Source of the DNA: Actinomyces wuliandei
GTDB taxonomy: Bacteria > Actinomycetota > Actinomycetes > Actinomycetales > Actinomycetaceae
Reading direction: 5' to 3'
Length of the DNA: 64,000 nt
Assembly: GCF_004010955.1 (NCBI RefSeq)
Contig: NZ_CP025227.1
Location: 930,001-994,000, forward strand
In this document: one piece after another, positions 1 to 8,534 of the stretch
Layout of the letters: each line of letters begins with the position of its first letter
Numbering within the stretch: position 1 is the stretch's first letter
Notes under the pieces: model-generated
Told to the model about the DNA's origin: nothing
The model's input: the letters and a program-made list of their open reading frames with translations, nothing else
Databases searched by the model: none
Translations under genes and position numbers: made by a program

Positions 1-276
1 GACGTGCTGACCGAGCAGACCCGCCGTGACAACGCCCGCTTCTTCGGCGGGGACGTCGACGCCGTGCCCACCCACTGCATCACTCAGGGCCTGGCCACCA
101 TCATGGAGGCGCGCTCGCTGGTACTCATTGCCACCGGCGAGGGCAAGGCCGAGGCTGTCGCCCAGCTCGTCGAGGGGGAGGTCAGCGTCGACTGGCCCGC
201 CACGGTGATGCAGCGTCACGACGACGCCCTGGTCCTGGTGGACCCTGCGGCTGCCAGCCTCCTGAGGAGCCGCTAG
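1..276 (+). CDS. nagB: Glucosamine-6-phosphate deaminase, C-terminal part
   Basis: This is the 3' end of a gene that begins before the window; the reading frame is open from base 1 to a TAG at 274-276. The visible residues match the C-terminal part of NagB, which converts glucosamine-6-phosphate to fructose-6-phosphate and ammonia. Recognisable pieces are LTEQTRRDNARFF, VPTHCITQGLATIMEAR and VLIATGEGKAEAV. The codon GTG at 4-6 lies inside the protein and is not a start. Gene neighbours upstream are not visible, so I cannot say whether it belongs to a nag operon. Confidence 0.85.
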   Translation, partial: DVLTEQTRRDNARFFGGDVDAVPTHCITQGLATIMEARSLVLIATGEGKAEAVAQLVEGEVSVDWPATVMQRHDDALVLVDPAAASLLRSR

Positions 277-448
277 GCCTCAGCCCCTGGCGCCCGCCAG
301 GACAGGAGCCGCAGCCGGCCGTTGGGGTCAGTGAGGCGGAGCCTCAGTCCCTGGTGCCGGGGCAGAGGGCTGGCCAGGTGCGGTAGCGGGAGGGGCAGGG
401 AGAGTTGCAACACAACGGCGTCGCGCCCGGGGCGGTCCGGGACCGGCC

Positions 449-454
449 TAGACT
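449..454 (+). promoter_or_regulatory. -10 hexamer TAGACT, leaderless spacing
   Basis: TAGACT lies 7 nt before the ATG at 462, which would place the transcription start at or next to the start codon of the DUF3039 gene. No Shine-Dalgarno sequence is visible. Confidence 0.5.
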
Positions 455-461
455 GTGGCCC

Positions 462-863
462 ATGAGTGAGCTCCTGGTCAGCCCTTCTGCTGCCGCCCGC
501 ACCAGTGCGGACCCTGCGGGTCCTGGTGCGCCGTCCGACCCTGCCGGTGAGCCTGTGCAGGGCGCAGGCACGGCGGTGCTGGAACGCGAGGAGCTCCAGT
601 CCACTGATGACGGTGACGCGGACCGGTTCGCCCACTACGTCCGTAAGGACAAGGTCGCGGCGGCTGCGGTCACGGGGCGGCCGGTCGTCGCCCTGTGCGG
701 CAAGGTGTGGACGCCCGGGCGTGACCCGTCGAACTATCCTGTGTGCCCGACCTGCAAGGCCATCTACGAGCAGATGCGTGACGGCAGCGACGCCGACGGG
801 GGCACCGGTGGGGGCAAGGGGCCGCGGCGGCCAAGGTTCCCCTTTGGGCGAGGTGGTCAGTGA
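462..863 (+). CDS. DUF3039 domain protein
   Basis: A 133-residue protein of unknown function. The conserved core is in the second half: DRFAHYVRKDKV, then VVALCGKVWTPGRDP and YPVCPTCKAIYEQM. The CPTC pair plus the earlier Cys suggests a small zinc-binding fold, which is inference. The first 50 residues are Ala/Pro-rich and probably disordered, and the tail is Gly/Arg-rich. I chose ATG 462 over an upstream in-frame ATG because the family begins close to here and a TAGACT -10 sits 7 nt upstream. The stop overlaps the next start (GTGA), so it is translationally coupled to the helicase. DUF3039 beside such a helicase is a common actinobacterial pair. Confidence 0.85.
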   Translation: MSELLVSPSAAARTSADPAGPGAPSDPAGEPVQGAGTAVLEREELQSTDDGDADRFAHYVRKDKVAAAAVTGRPVVALCGKVWTPGRDPSNYPVCPTCKAIYEQMRDGSDADGGTGGGKGPRRPRFPFGRGGQ

Positions 864-2686
864 CCCCCGCCCCGCGCGGTCACAGCTCCCACCACGTCCC
901 CGCACGGGCATCGACCTCCGCTGCCCAGAACCTGTCTCCGGCCTACCCGCGCCGTGCTGCGTGGGGGACCGCCGGGTCCCTGCGTGCGTGGCAGGCTGCG
1001 GCGCTGGACCGCTACATGAGCGCCATGCCCCAGGACTTCCTAGCTGTGGCTACCCCCGGTGCCGGCAAGACGACCTTCGCCCTGCGCATCGCCACAGAGC
1101 TCCTCAGCACCGGGGACGTCCACAAGATCACGGTGGTCTGCCCCACCGAGCACCTCAAGCTCCAGTGGGCCGAGGCCGCTGCCCGGGTCGGGATCCGCAT
1201 CGACCCCTCCTACTCCAACTCACAGGGAGCGCTGGGGGCGCACTTTGACGGTGTCGCCCTGACCTACGCCCAGGTCGCGGCCAACGCCAACCTGCACCGT
1301 GCCCGGACCGACCGCTCCCGGACCCTGGTCGTCCTCGACGAGATCCACCACGGCGGTGACGCGCTGAGCTGGGGGGACGCGATCCGGGAGGCCTTTAGCC
1401 CGGCTAGACGCCGCCTGGCCCTGACGGGGACCCCGTTCCGCTCCGACACGGCCCCCATCCCCTTCGTGCGCTACGTGCAGGACGCCGAGGGCGCCATGCG
1501 CTCTCAGGCGGACTACTCCTACGGGTACGCCGAGGCACTGCGTGACGGGGTGGTACGCCCCGTGATGTTCATGTCCTACTCCGGTGAGATGAGGTGGCGG
1601 ACCAAGGCCGGGGACGAGGTCGCGGCCCGCCTGGGGGAGCCGCTGACCAAGGACATGGAGTCCCAGGCCTGGCGTACTGCCCTGGACCCGGCCGGTGAGT
1701 GGGTTCCCGCCGTCCTTGCTGCTGCCGATCAGCGGCTGAGCGAGGTGCGCCGCCAGGTGCCTGACGCAGGCGGGCTGGTCATCGCCTCGGACCAGGCCTC
1801 CGCGCGTGCCTACGCCAGGCAGCTGCGGGCTGTCACTGGGGAGGCGCCCACCGTCGTGCTGTCAGACGACAACGGTGCATCCAGCCGTATCGAGGCCTTC
1901 TCCGACTCCACCGACCGCTGGATGGTGGCTGTGCGTATGGTTTCTGAGGGCGTGGACGTGCCGCGCCTGGCCGTAGGCGTCTACGCCACCTCCACCTCGA
2001 CGCCCCTGTTCTTCGCCCAGGCGGTCGGGCGCTTTGTCCGCTCCCGGGCACGGGGAGAGACCGCCTCGGTGTTCCTCCCCTCGGTGACGCCCCTGCTGGA
2101 GCTGGCGGCTGAGGTGGAGGTGGCGCGCGACCACGTCCTGAGCCGACCGGAGGCGGGTGCCGGGTCGCAGGATCCTGCCTTCACCCCGGAGGACAGGCTC
2201 CTGGCTGAGGCCAACCGGGTGGAGAACGCCTCCGCTGACCTCCTGCCAGGCTTCGAGGCCATGGGGTCTCAGGCAGAGTTTGACAGGGTCCTCTTTGACG
2301 GCGGTGAGTTCGGAACCGGCGCCATGGTGGGCTCGGCCGAGGAGCAGGAGTACCTGGGGCTGCCCGGGCTGCTGGAGCCCGAGCAGGTGACTGTGCTGCT
2401 GCGTCAGCGCCAGGACAGGCAGATTGCCGCCCAGAAGCGTGAGGCTGCTGCGGCCCGCAGCAGGGCGGGGAGCTCTGGGGTGGAGGACGCGCGTCGGCGA
2501 GCCGCAGCCCGCAAGGAGCTGTCACAGCTGGTCTCAGCCTGGGCGCGCCGCTCCGGACAGCCGCACGGCGTCGTCCACACCGAGCTCAGGCGCGTGTGCG
2601 GCGGCCCTGAGGTGGCTGCGGCCTCGACTGAGCAGGTCGAGCAGCGGGTGGAGACCCTGCGCCGGTGGTTCGTCGGACGGCGCTGA
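860..2686 (+). CDS. DEAD/DEAH-box helicase (superfamily 2)
   Basis: A 608-residue SF2 ATPase. Walker A is ATPGAGKTTFA near residues 62-72. Motif II is DEIHHGG near residue 158, a DEIH variant. Motif III is LTGTPFRS. The second RecA-like domain contains VIASDQASARAY and the end motif VSEGVDVPRL...QAVGRFVRS, where the motif VI arginines lie. The C-terminal roughly 200 residues are Arg/Ala-rich with a likely coiled coil (RQRQDRQIAAQKREAAAARS). It probably acts on nucleic acid; the specific substrate is unknown. GTG start, overlapping the DUF3039 stop by 4 nt. Codon use matches its neighbours. Confidence 0.85.
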   Translation: MTPAPRGHSSHHVPARASTSAAQNLSPAYPRRAAWGTAGSLRAWQAAALDRYMSAMPQDFLAVATPGAGKTTFALRIATELLSTGDVHKITVVCPTEHLKLQWAEAAARVGIRIDPSYSNSQGALGAHFDGVALTYAQVAANANLHRARTDRSRTLVVLDEIHHGGDALSWGDAIREAFSPARRRLALTGTPFRSDTAPIPFVRYVQDAEGAMRSQADYSYGYAEALRDGVVRPVMFMSYSGEMRWRTKAGDEVAARLGEPLTKDMESQAWRTALDPAGEWVPAVLAAADQRLSEVRRQVPDAGGLVIASDQASARAYARQLRAVTGEAPTVVLSDDNGASSRIEAFSDSTDRWMVAVRMVSEGVDVPRLAVGVYATSTSTPLFFAQAVGRFVRSRARGETASVFLPSVTPLLELAAEVEVARDHVLSRPEAGAGSQDPAFTPEDRLLAEANRVENASADLLPGFEAMGSQAEFDRVLFDGGEFGTGAMVGSAEEQEYLGLPGLLEPEQVTVLLRQRQDRQIAAQKREAAAARSRAGSSGVEDARRRAAARKELSQLVSAWARRSGQPHGVVHTELRRVCGGPEVAAASTEQVEQRVETLRRWFVGRR

Positions 2687-2803
2687 CGTCGCCTGGCTCG
2701 ACGAGGGGGTCCCGCAGGTGGGCACCCCCAGGACCGACCCGGCAGGACCTCAGCAGGACCCCTGAGAGGACGGCGGCGTGACCCGACGCTCCGCTCCCTG
2801 CAC

Positions 2804-4225
2804 TCAGGGGCGTCCGGGCGGCTCGTCCAGCGCGGCCGCAGCCGACTGCGCGGGCAGGTCGTCCACGTTGACGAGGCGTGTCGGCAGGGCTGGCTCTCCC
2901 TCGCTCAGGCGCCACGCGTCATAGGGCAGCTCGGCACGTGAGGCCTGGTGCCTCTGGGCGGCAGCCTCCAGCGCGGCGGTGCCGCGGTGGTCCTCCACGA
3001 TCCGGCCGTTGTGCACCAGCGTGACCTGTAGCGGGCGTGCCCCTGCCTGCCTCAGCACGGCCTCACCCTGCTCCTGCGCGGCGCAGGAGACCACCAGCTC
3101 CTCCACCGCCGTACCGCTGGCGTCCAGCACCCGTCCGGCCCACTTGCGTCCTCCCACGGTCGCCTTGCCGCCGGAGGAGAGCTTGGCGACCTCCTGCATC
3201 CTGCCGTGGCGCCCCTCACGCTCGACGAGTTTGTAGACCAGGGCGGCAGTGGGGTGCCCTGACCCGGTGACCAGCTGTGTGCCCACACCGTAGGAGTCCA
3301 CGGGGGCGGCCCCCAGACCCGCGATAGCGTACTCGTCCAGGTCGCTGGTCACAGTGATCCTGGTGTTGGTCGCCCCTAGGGCGTCCAGCTGGGAGCGGAC
3401 CTGGAAAGCGCCTGCCACCAGGTCGCCGGAGTCCAGGCGCACTGCTCCGAGCTCGCCGCCTGCGGCGCGTGCTGCTGTCACGGCCCGTTCCACCCCCGCA
3501 GCCACGTCATAGGTGTCGACCAGGATGGTCGTCCCGGTGCCCAAGGAGGCGACCTGGGCGGCGAAGGCCTCCTGCTCGGTGTCGTGGACCAGCGTGAAGG
3601 AGTGCGCTGAGGTCCCGAAGGTGGGGATGCCGTGGACCAGGCCGGCCTCCAGGTTTGACGTTCCCGCGAAGCCGCCGACAACGGCGGCCCTGGCTGCGGC
3701 GACAGCCGCGTGCTCGTGGGTCCGTCGCGCCCCGAAGTCGATGCAAGGACGTCCGTGCGCCGCGATGGTCATGCGAGAGGCTGCCGAGGCGACGGCACAG
3801 TCGTAGTTGTAGATCGACAGGGCCAGAGTCTCGATGACGCAGGCCTCGGCGAAGCCCCCCTCCACAGTCAGCAGCGGTGAGCCCGCGAAGTAGCACTCGC
3901 CTTCGGCGTAGCCCCGGATCGTGCCGGAGAAGCGGTAGCTGCGCAGGTAGTCAAGGGTGTCGTCGTCGACGACCCCGGTGTGGCGGAGGAAGCTGATCTG
4001 GTCCTCAGTGAAGGTGAACGCCTCAATGGCGTCGAGCAGGCGGCCCGTGCCCGCGACGACCCCGAAGCGGCGGGACCCTGGCAGGCGTCGCCCGAAGAGC
4101 TCGAAGACGCTGGGACGGTCTGCCACACCTGAGCGCAGCGCGCCCTGGAGCATGGTCAGCTCGTACATGTCGGTCAGCAAGGAGGTGCTGGTAGCACTGC
4201 CGTGGGTGGTCCGTGATGCTGTCAC
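2804..4225 (-). CDS. pncB: Nicotinate phosphoribosyltransferase
   Basis: A 473-residue enzyme of the NAD salvage pathway, joining nicotinate and PRPP to give nicotinate mononucleotide. The start shows the family signature SLLTDMYELTMLQGALRSG. Further markers are FELFGRRLP, YRFSGTIRGYAEGECYF, DFGARRTHEHAA, FGTSAHSF, LDSGDL and VTSDLDEYAI. The length is in the usual range. The start is GTG (complement of 4223-4225) with a TAGGTT -10 six nt upstream, so the mRNA is probably leaderless. It is divergent from clpS and convergent with the helicase. The placement pncB | clpS-DUF2017-murI is widely conserved in actinobacteria. Confidence 0.92.
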   Translation of the reverse strand: MTASRTTHGSATSTSLLTDMYELTMLQGALRSGVADRPSVFELFGRRLPGSRRFGVVAGTGRLLDAIEAFTFTEDQISFLRHTGVVDDDTLDYLRSYRFSGTIRGYAEGECYFAGSPLLTVEGGFAEACVIETLALSIYNYDCAVASAASRMTIAAHGRPCIDFGARRTHEHAAVAAARAAVVGGFAGTSNLEAGLVHGIPTFGTSAHSFTLVHDTEQEAFAAQVASLGTGTTILVDTYDVAAGVERAVTAARAAGGELGAVRLDSGDLVAGAFQVRSQLDALGATNTRITVTSDLDEYAIAGLGAAPVDSYGVGTQLVTGSGHPTAALVYKLVEREGRHGRMQEVAKLSSGGKATVGGRKWAGRVLDASGTAVEELVVSCAAQEQGEAVLRQAGARPLQVTLVHNGRIVEDHRGTAALEAAAQRHQASRAELPYDAWRLSEGEPALPTRLVNVDDLPAQSAAAALDEPPGRP

Positions 4226-4231
4226 GACAGC

Positions 4232-4237
4232 AACCTA
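4232..4237 (-). promoter_or_regulatory. -10 hexamer TAGGTT for pncB, leaderless spacing
   Basis: On the minus strand TAGGTT ends 6 nt before the GTG start of pncB, predicting transcription from the start codon itself. Confidence 0.5.
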
Positions 4238-4399
4238 TCCTGCATTCGCGGTTTCGACGTCCTGGCGCGGCAAGGTCCGGGATGCTCGCGGTGGCCGTCC
4301 TCCAGCTCCAGGGTGGCGCGCCCGCTCCGGGCGGCTGGTGCGGGTGCGGGGCCGCAGGACCTGTCCGCCGAGCAGGCTCGTTGCCTGCCAGGTGCCCGG

Positions 4400-4405
4400 T
4401 ACCAT
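4400..4405 (+). promoter_or_regulatory. -10 hexamer TACCAT for clpS, leaderless spacing
   Basis: TACCAT lies 6 nt before the first ATG (4412) of the clpS start-codon repeat. This favours 4412 as the start over the four later in-frame ATGs. Confidence 0.4.
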
Positions 4406-4411
4406 GACGCC

Positions 4412-4471
4412 ATGACCGCCGCGATGACCGCCGCGATGACCGCCGCGATGACCGCCGCGATGACCGCCGCG
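4412..4471 (+). repeat. Five tandem 12-nt repeats carrying the start codon
   Basis: ATGACCGCCGCG is repeated five times without a mismatch. Each unit contains an in-frame ATG, so changes in copy number would lengthen or shorten the ClpS N-terminus by four residues without shifting the frame. Confidence 0.97.
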
Positions 4472-4789
4472 CTGCCGGTAGCCGAGCCGGAGACCGTGGG
4501 AGAGCCTCGCACCCGCTCACAGCGCTTGTGGTGCACCGTGGTCCATGACGACCCGGTCAACACCATGAGCTATGTCACCTGGGTCTTTCACTCCTACTTC
4601 GGCTTCCCTGTGGCGCTGGCGCACGCGAGGATGCTCGAGGTCCACACCGTCGGACGCGCGGTAGTCTCACGTGGCGCGCGTGAGCGCATGGAGGTCGACG
4701 TCACCGCCATGCACGGCTACGGCTTGCGGGCCACCATTGAGCCCCTGGGCGGGGACGGCACGCCCCACGAGGCGACGGGGGAGGCGTGA
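4412..4789 (+). CDS. clpS: ATP-dependent Clp protease adaptor ClpS
   Basis: A 125-residue adaptor that binds N-degron substrates and hands them to the ClpC/ClpA unfoldase. The ClpS fold runs from about residue 36: LWCTVVHDDPVNTMSYVTWVF holds the conserved DDP...N...V segment, followed by FGFPVALAHARMLEVH and GRAVVSRGARERMEVDVTAMHGYGLRATIE. The N-terminus is odd: five perfect copies of a 12-nt unit encode Met-Thr-Ala-Ala five times, giving five in-frame ATG codons. ATG 4412 is chosen from promoter spacing; ATG 4424, 4436, 4448 or 4460 would give shorter forms with the domain intact. The stop overlaps DUF2017 as TGATG. Confidence 0.9.
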   Translation: MTAAMTAAMTAAMTAAMTAALPVAEPETVGEPRTRSQRLWCTVVHDDPVNTMSYVTWVFHSYFGFPVALAHARMLEVHTVGRAVVSRGARERMEVDVTAMHGYGLRATIEPLGGDGTPHEATGEA

Positions 4790-5508
4790 TGCGAGCCTTC
4801 AAGACTGTTGAGGGTGGCTACGCCAGCAGGGTGGCGGACTGGGAGCGTGAGCTGCTGGCCCGTCTCGTGCTGGAGACCGAGGCTCTTCTGGAGGCTGAGG
4901 ACGGGGCGGGCGGGTCTGGTCAGGAGACGTCGCCCGGGGTCGGGGTCCGTTCCCAGGAGAGCAACCGTGACCGCGAGCTGCTGGCAGCGCTGGAGCGCGA
5001 GCTTGGCGGACATGGTGCGCCTGGGGGAGGCGCCGAGCCTGGCACCTGTGGACCCGGGACGGCTGAACCGGGGCACGCTGGTGTGTCCCCTGAGGTCGTC
5101 GAGCTGCTGGAGGTCCTCCTGCCCGAGGCCTCTGAGGACCCCCTCACCGCGGTCGAGGTCCGGGCACTGACCCGGGAGCGGCTACGTCAGGACAAGGCCG
5201 GGCGCCTGGCCCGTGTGGCCCGGGAGCTTCGCGCCCCCTCCCGGCAAGGTGAGGTCGTCGTCCCCCTCGGGCAGGAGGCTGACTGGCTGGGTGCGATGAA
5301 TGACATCCGCCTGGTCCTGTCGCGTCGCCTGGGCATCGCCTCGGCGCAGGACGCCGAGGCGGTCCGTGCGGCAGCCTGCGAGGAGCCTCCCCGGGAGGAG
5401 ACCTTCCACCAGCGGTGGTACCGAGGCACCGCCCTCGTCTACGACATGCTGACCTGGTGGCAGGAATCACTGGTATCCGTGCTGCTTGAGGGGACGGTGC
5501 CCGAATAG
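4789..5508 (+). CDS. DUF2017 family protein
   Basis: A 239-residue soluble protein of unknown function, found beside clpS and murI in many actinobacteria. It starts MRAFKTVEGGYASRVADWERELLARLVLETEALL. After an acidic Gly-rich linker (about residues 45-95) it continues VELLEVLLPEA and FRTDRL-like segments, then VPLGQEADWLGAMNDIRLVLSRRLGI and WYRGTALVYDMLTWWQESLVS. The C-terminal segments are the family's most conserved part. I take ATG 4789 because it overlaps the clpS stop as TGATG; a GTG at 4786 is the alternative. Constant linkage to clpS suggests a link to N-degron proteolysis or cell envelope work, but this is only inference from context. Confidence 0.85.
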   Translation: MRAFKTVEGGYASRVADWERELLARLVLETEALLEAEDGAGGSGQETSPGVGVRSQESNRDRELLAALERELGGHGAPGGGAEPGTCGPGTAEPGHAGVSPEVVELLEVLLPEASEDPLTAVEVRALTRERLRQDKAGRLARVARELRAPSRQGEVVVPLGQEADWLGAMNDIRLVLSRRLGIASAQDAEAVRAAACEEPPREETFHQRWYRGTALVYDMLTWWQESLVSVLLEGTVPE

Positions 5509-5511
5509 TCT
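5506..5511 (+). promoter_or_regulatory. -10 hexamer TAGTCT for murI, leaderless spacing
   Basis: TAGTCT overlaps the DUF2017 stop codon and ends 6 nt before the GTG at 5518, so murI may have its own leaderless promoter inside the operon. Confidence 0.4.
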
Positions 5512-5517
5512 CACCAC

Positions 5518-6408
5518 GTGAATGATGCTCCCATCGGCATGTTTGACTCAGGGGTTGGTGGTCTGACTGTCGCGCGAGCCGTCCTCGACCAGCTGCCCGG
5601 AGAGCAGGTCCTCTACATCGGAGACACAGCGAACGGTCCTTACGGTCCTCGTGATATTGAGGAGGTCCGGGGCCTGGCGCTGCGGGTCATGGACGAGCTG
5701 GTGGACTCAGGAGTCAAGCTCCTTGTCATCGCCTGCAACACGGCCTCGGCTGCTGTCCTGCACACGGCCCGCAAGCGCTACACCAAGGGCCGGGGGGTGC
5801 CTGTCATCGAGGTGATCCACCCGGCTGCCCGGGCTGCGGCGCACGTGACACGCAACGGCCAGGTCGGGCTGGTTGCCACGCAGGGCACGGTCGACTCCGG
5901 TGTCTATGGGGACGCCATGGGGGTGGTCCCGGGTGTCACCCTGACCAGTCAGGCGTGTCCACGGTTCGTGGAGTTCGTCGAGCGCGGCGTGACTGCGGGC
6001 TCGGAGGTCCTGGAGGTGGCCGAGGAGTACCTGGCACCGGTCAAGGCTGCGGGTGTGGACACCCTTGTCCTGGGGTGTACCCACTACCCGCTGCTCATGG
6101 GGCCGATCTCCTACATCATGGGAGACGACGTCACGCTGGTGACCTCCTCCGACGAGACCGCCAAAGACGTCTACCGCGCGCTGGCCTCCCGTAACCTTCT
6201 GCGCAGCCCCCAGGCTGGCCCCGCCCGGCACGCCTTTCGGGCCACAGGGGACCCGGAGCGTTTTGCCGCCCTGGCGCGGCGGTTCCTGGGACCTGAGGTC
6301 GGGAACGTCCAGCAGGCAGGGGACACGGCGACAGGTCCGTCCGCCAGCCCGCCTGCTGCCGACGCGGCTCCTGGCGATCCTGCTGTGGAGGAACGCGAAT
6401 GCGACTGA
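5518..6408 (+). CDS. murI: Glutamate racemase
   Basis: A 296-residue cytoplasmic enzyme that interconverts L- and D-glutamate for peptidoglycan synthesis. The N-terminal motif is [17 protein letters not shown], followed by [13 protein letters not shown]. The two catalytic cysteines are Cys73 in [12 protein letters not shown] and Cys187 in [11 protein letters not shown]. The family domain ends near residue 255; the last 40 residues are a Pro/Ala/Asp-rich tail. GTG is the only start that keeps the full Rossmann-like N-terminus. It overlaps the next gene by 10 nt, indicating co-expression with the metallo-hydrolase. Confidence 0.95.
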   Translation: MNDAPIGMFDSGVGGLTVARAVLDQLPGEQVLYIGDTANGPYGPRDIEEVRGLALRVMDELVDSGVKLLVIACNTASAAVLHTARKRYTKGRGVPVIEVIHPAARAAAHVTRNGQVGLVATQGTVDSGVYGDAMGVVPGVTLTSQACPRFVEFVERGVTAGSEVLEVAEEYLAPVKAAGVDTLVLGCTHYPLLMGPISYIMGDDVTLVTSSDETAKDVYRALASRNLLRSPQAGPARHAFRATGDPERFAALARRFLGPEVGNVQQAGDTATGPSASPPAADAAPGDPAVEERECD

Positions 6409-7196
6409 CGGTCATCGGCTGCACAGGGTCCATGTCAGGGCCTGACTCGGCGGCCTCCTCCTACCTGGTTCAGGCGCAGGGTCCTGGGCGTGACGGGGCT
6501 GTGCGCACCTTCTCCGTGGTTCTGGACCTGGGTCCTGGCGCCATGGGACAGATGCTGCACCACGTGGACCCTGCCGATCTGGACGCAGTGGTTATCTCCC
6601 ACTGCCACGCCGACCACATGGTGGACCTGGTAGGGATGCACGTCTACCGGCGCTGGAACCCCTCCGGTCCCCTGGGGCCTGTCCTGTGCCTGGGACCCTC
6701 CGAGCTGCTGCCCCGCCTGCGAGGCGTTGACGGGACCGGGGAGGGGGAGGCCTACGGTACCGAGTTCGTCTTCCAGACGGCAGTGCCCGGTCTCCCGGTT
6801 CAGGTGGGTCCCCTTACGATCACCCCCTTCCGCGCCCTCCACCCGGTGGAGGCTTTCGGCTTCCGTGTGGAGGGACCCAGCGAGGTCTCCGCACAGCGGC
6901 GGGTGAGCCTGGCCTACACCGGTGACACCGACAGGTGCCCCTCCGTGGACACCATGGCTGAGGGCGTGGACCTCCTCCTGGCGGAGGCGGCGTTTGTGGA
7001 GCACCGGGACACGGCAACGGGGATGCACATGACTGGACGGCGGGCTGGTGAGCTGGCGGCGCACGCAGGGGCGGGGCGGCTTGTGCTCACCCACATCCAG
7101 CCTTGGACCGACCCCGCAGTGACGTTGCAGGAGGCTGCGGCCGTGTTCACGGGTCCCCTGGAGGCTGCCACCGCAGGGGCCTGGTGGCAGCTGTGA
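6399..7196 (+). CDS. MBL-fold metallohydrolase (RNase Z / cAMP phosphodiesterase-like)
   Basis: A 265-residue metallo-beta-lactamase-fold hydrolase. The metal site motif HCHADH is at residues 68-73 in [17 protein letters not shown]. Later ligands are in YTGDTDRC and the final His in LVLTHIQPW. The N-terminus [14 protein letters not shown] is typical of this actinobacterial family. Its M. tuberculosis relative, in the same murI-rph-rdgB neighbourhood (Rv1339), has been described as a cAMP phosphodiesterase; that role here is inferred from family and synteny. It overlaps murI by 10 nt and the following membrane-protein gene by 4 nt. Confidence 0.85.
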   Translation: MRLTVIGCTGSMSGPDSAASSYLVQAQGPGRDGAVRTFSVVLDLGPGAMGQMLHHVDPADLDAVVISHCHADHMVDLVGMHVYRRWNPSGPLGPVLCLGPSELLPRLRGVDGTGEGEAYGTEFVFQTAVPGLPVQVGPLTITPFRALHPVEAFGFRVEGPSEVSAQRRVSLAYTGDTDRCPSVDTMAEGVDLLLAEAAFVEHRDTATGMHMTGRRAGELAAHAGAGRLVLTHIQPWTDPAVTLQEAAAVFTGPLEAATAGAWWQL

Positions 7197-7756
7197 GCAA
7201 CCAGGACCCCCGTGCCGGGGAGGCTGACGGGGACACGCGACGGCTGTCCTACACACCTCTTGTGCCCGACGGCGTGGACTGCCCGTGGACCCGGGGGCGG
7301 TCCACCCGCTGGTGGCTAGTTGTCCCGGCAGACCTTCTGGCGGTGTCGCTGGTGGCCCTGCTCGGTGCGGCATCGACCGACGCGCTCGGCTCCGTCCTCT
7401 CCCTTGCCGCGCCCCTGTGGCAGGCAGCCTGCGGGGCGGCGGTCGGCTGGGCCGTGGCCTGGCTCGCCTGCCACCGTCGTGGCGACCACCTGGAGATGGC
7501 CGCCCCTGAGGGGCTCGTCGTCGCTGGTGCGGCCTGGGTCGTCTGGGCGGTGCTGCACGCGGTCGGGCAGGGGGCGGTTCCACTGGGCAGGCACGCCTCC
7601 TGGGCGGTGATGACCGGTACCTTCCTCCTGGTCTTCCTGGGAGGGTGGCGGTGGCTCTACGGGTACGTGCGTGCCCACGACTCCCTGGTTCCCGCCCCCT
7701 TGGCCCGCAGGATCTCCGAGCAGGAGGCCGACCAGGGGGAGGGCGTGGCGCCGTAG
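7193..7756 (+). CDS. Small membrane protein, possibly DUF3054 family
   Basis: A 187-residue protein with about four hydrophobic segments: VPADLLAVSLVALLGAAS, QAACGAAVGWAVAWLAC, LVVAGAAWVVWAVLHAV and AVMTGTFLLVFLGGWRWLYG. The hydrophilic ends are probably cytoplasmic. The pattern and the GxGWR-like end resemble DUF3054 proteins, but I recognise this only weakly. GTG at 7193 overlaps the stop of the metallo-hydrolase gene, so an upstream in-frame start at 7103 is unlikely. It closes the murI operon and is convergent with rdgB. Confidence 0.7.
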   Translation: MSNQDPRAGEADGDTRRLSYTPLVPDGVDCPWTRGRSTRWWLVVPADLLAVSLVALLGAASTDALGSVLSLAAPLWQAACGAAVGWAVAWLACHRRGDHLEMAAPEGLVVAGAAWVVWAVLHAVGQGAVPLGRHASWAVMTGTFLLVFLGGWRWLYGYVRAHDSLVPAPLARRISEQEADQGEGVAP

Positions 7757-7816
7757 CCGGTGCTACGCAGGGCGTCTGGGCGGGAGGCGTGCCTGGGTGA
7801 CGGCGAAGACCGGCAC

Positions 7817-7832
7817 CTGGCCCTCAGGCCAG
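7817..7832. terminator. Short hairpin between convergent genes
   Basis: A perfect 6-bp stem CTGGCC/GGCCAG with a 4-nt loop, just after the rdgB stop as read on the minus strand. There is no U-tract, so activity is uncertain. Confidence 0.3.
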
Positions 7833-7835
7833 CAG

Positions 7836-8531
7836 CTAGACCAGTAAGGCCGCCAGGACAGGGGCGAGGGCGCGGAAGGCCTGGCCCCTGTGGGACACGG
7901 CGTTCTTCTCGGCGGGCTCCATCTGTGCCGTCGTGCGCCCTGCGCCCCCGAGCGCGTCCTCGCTGGCGGGTATGAAGACCGGGTCGTAGCCGAAGCCGTT
8001 GTGCCCGTGAGGCTCGTGTGCCAGCCTGCCCTCCAGGTGGCGCTCCATGGTGACGACCCGCTCCTGGTCTGGCCTGCCCGCTGCGCCCCCGGGTGCAACC
8101 AGGACCGCGGCACAGGTGAACCGGGCCGTGCGGTGCGGGTCGTCGATGTCACGCAGCTGGTTGAGCAGGAGGGTGAGGTTGGCAGTGTCGTCGCCGTGGT
8201 GCCCGCACCAGCGGGCGGAGAAGATCCCGGGGGCGCCGCCGAGCACGTCCACGCACAGGCCGGAGTCGTCAGCCACGGCAGGAAGGCCGCAGTCTGCTGC
8301 CAGGGCGCGCGCCTTGAGCAGGGCGTTGTCCGCGAAGGTGAGGCCGCTCTCGACGGGCTCGGGGGCCTTGAGGGCGGCTGCGGAGATGACCGCCTCAGGG
8401 GGCAGGTCGGGTACCAGCGGGGCCAGGATGTCGCGAAGCTCTGCCAGCTTGCCCGGGTTGTGTGTGGCCAGGACCAGGCGTGCCTGGTCTGGGACGCGTC
8501 CGGCCAGGGGGTGGGCCTCCTCCGGGTTCAC
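7836..8531 (-). CDS. rdgB: dITP/XTP pyrophosphatase (HAM1 family)
   Basis: A 231-residue house-cleaning nucleotide pyrophosphatase that hydrolyses dITP, XTP and dHAPTP to monophosphates. The substrate-binding N-terminus is LVLATHNPGKLAELRDIL. The metal/catalytic segment is VADDSGLCVDVLGGAPGIFSAR, and HGHNGFGYDPVFIP is the specificity loop. SHRGQAFRALAP near the end is the conserved base-recognition region. It starts 3 nt after the rph stop, so the two form one operon, as in many actinobacteria. The roughly 15-residue N-terminal extension before LVLATHN is non-conserved. Confidence 0.93.
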   Translation of the reverse strand: MNPEEAHPLAGRVPDQARLVLATHNPGKLAELRDILAPLVPDLPPEAVISAAALKAPEPVESGLTFADNALLKARALAADCGLPAVADDSGLCVDVLGGAPGIFSARWCGHHGDDTANLTLLLNQLRDIDDPHRTARFTCAAVLVAPGGAAGRPDQERVVTMERHLEGRLAHEPHGHNGFGYDPVFIPASEDALGGAGRTTAQMEPAEKNAVSHRGQAFRALAPVLAALLV

Positions 8532-8534
8532 GGC

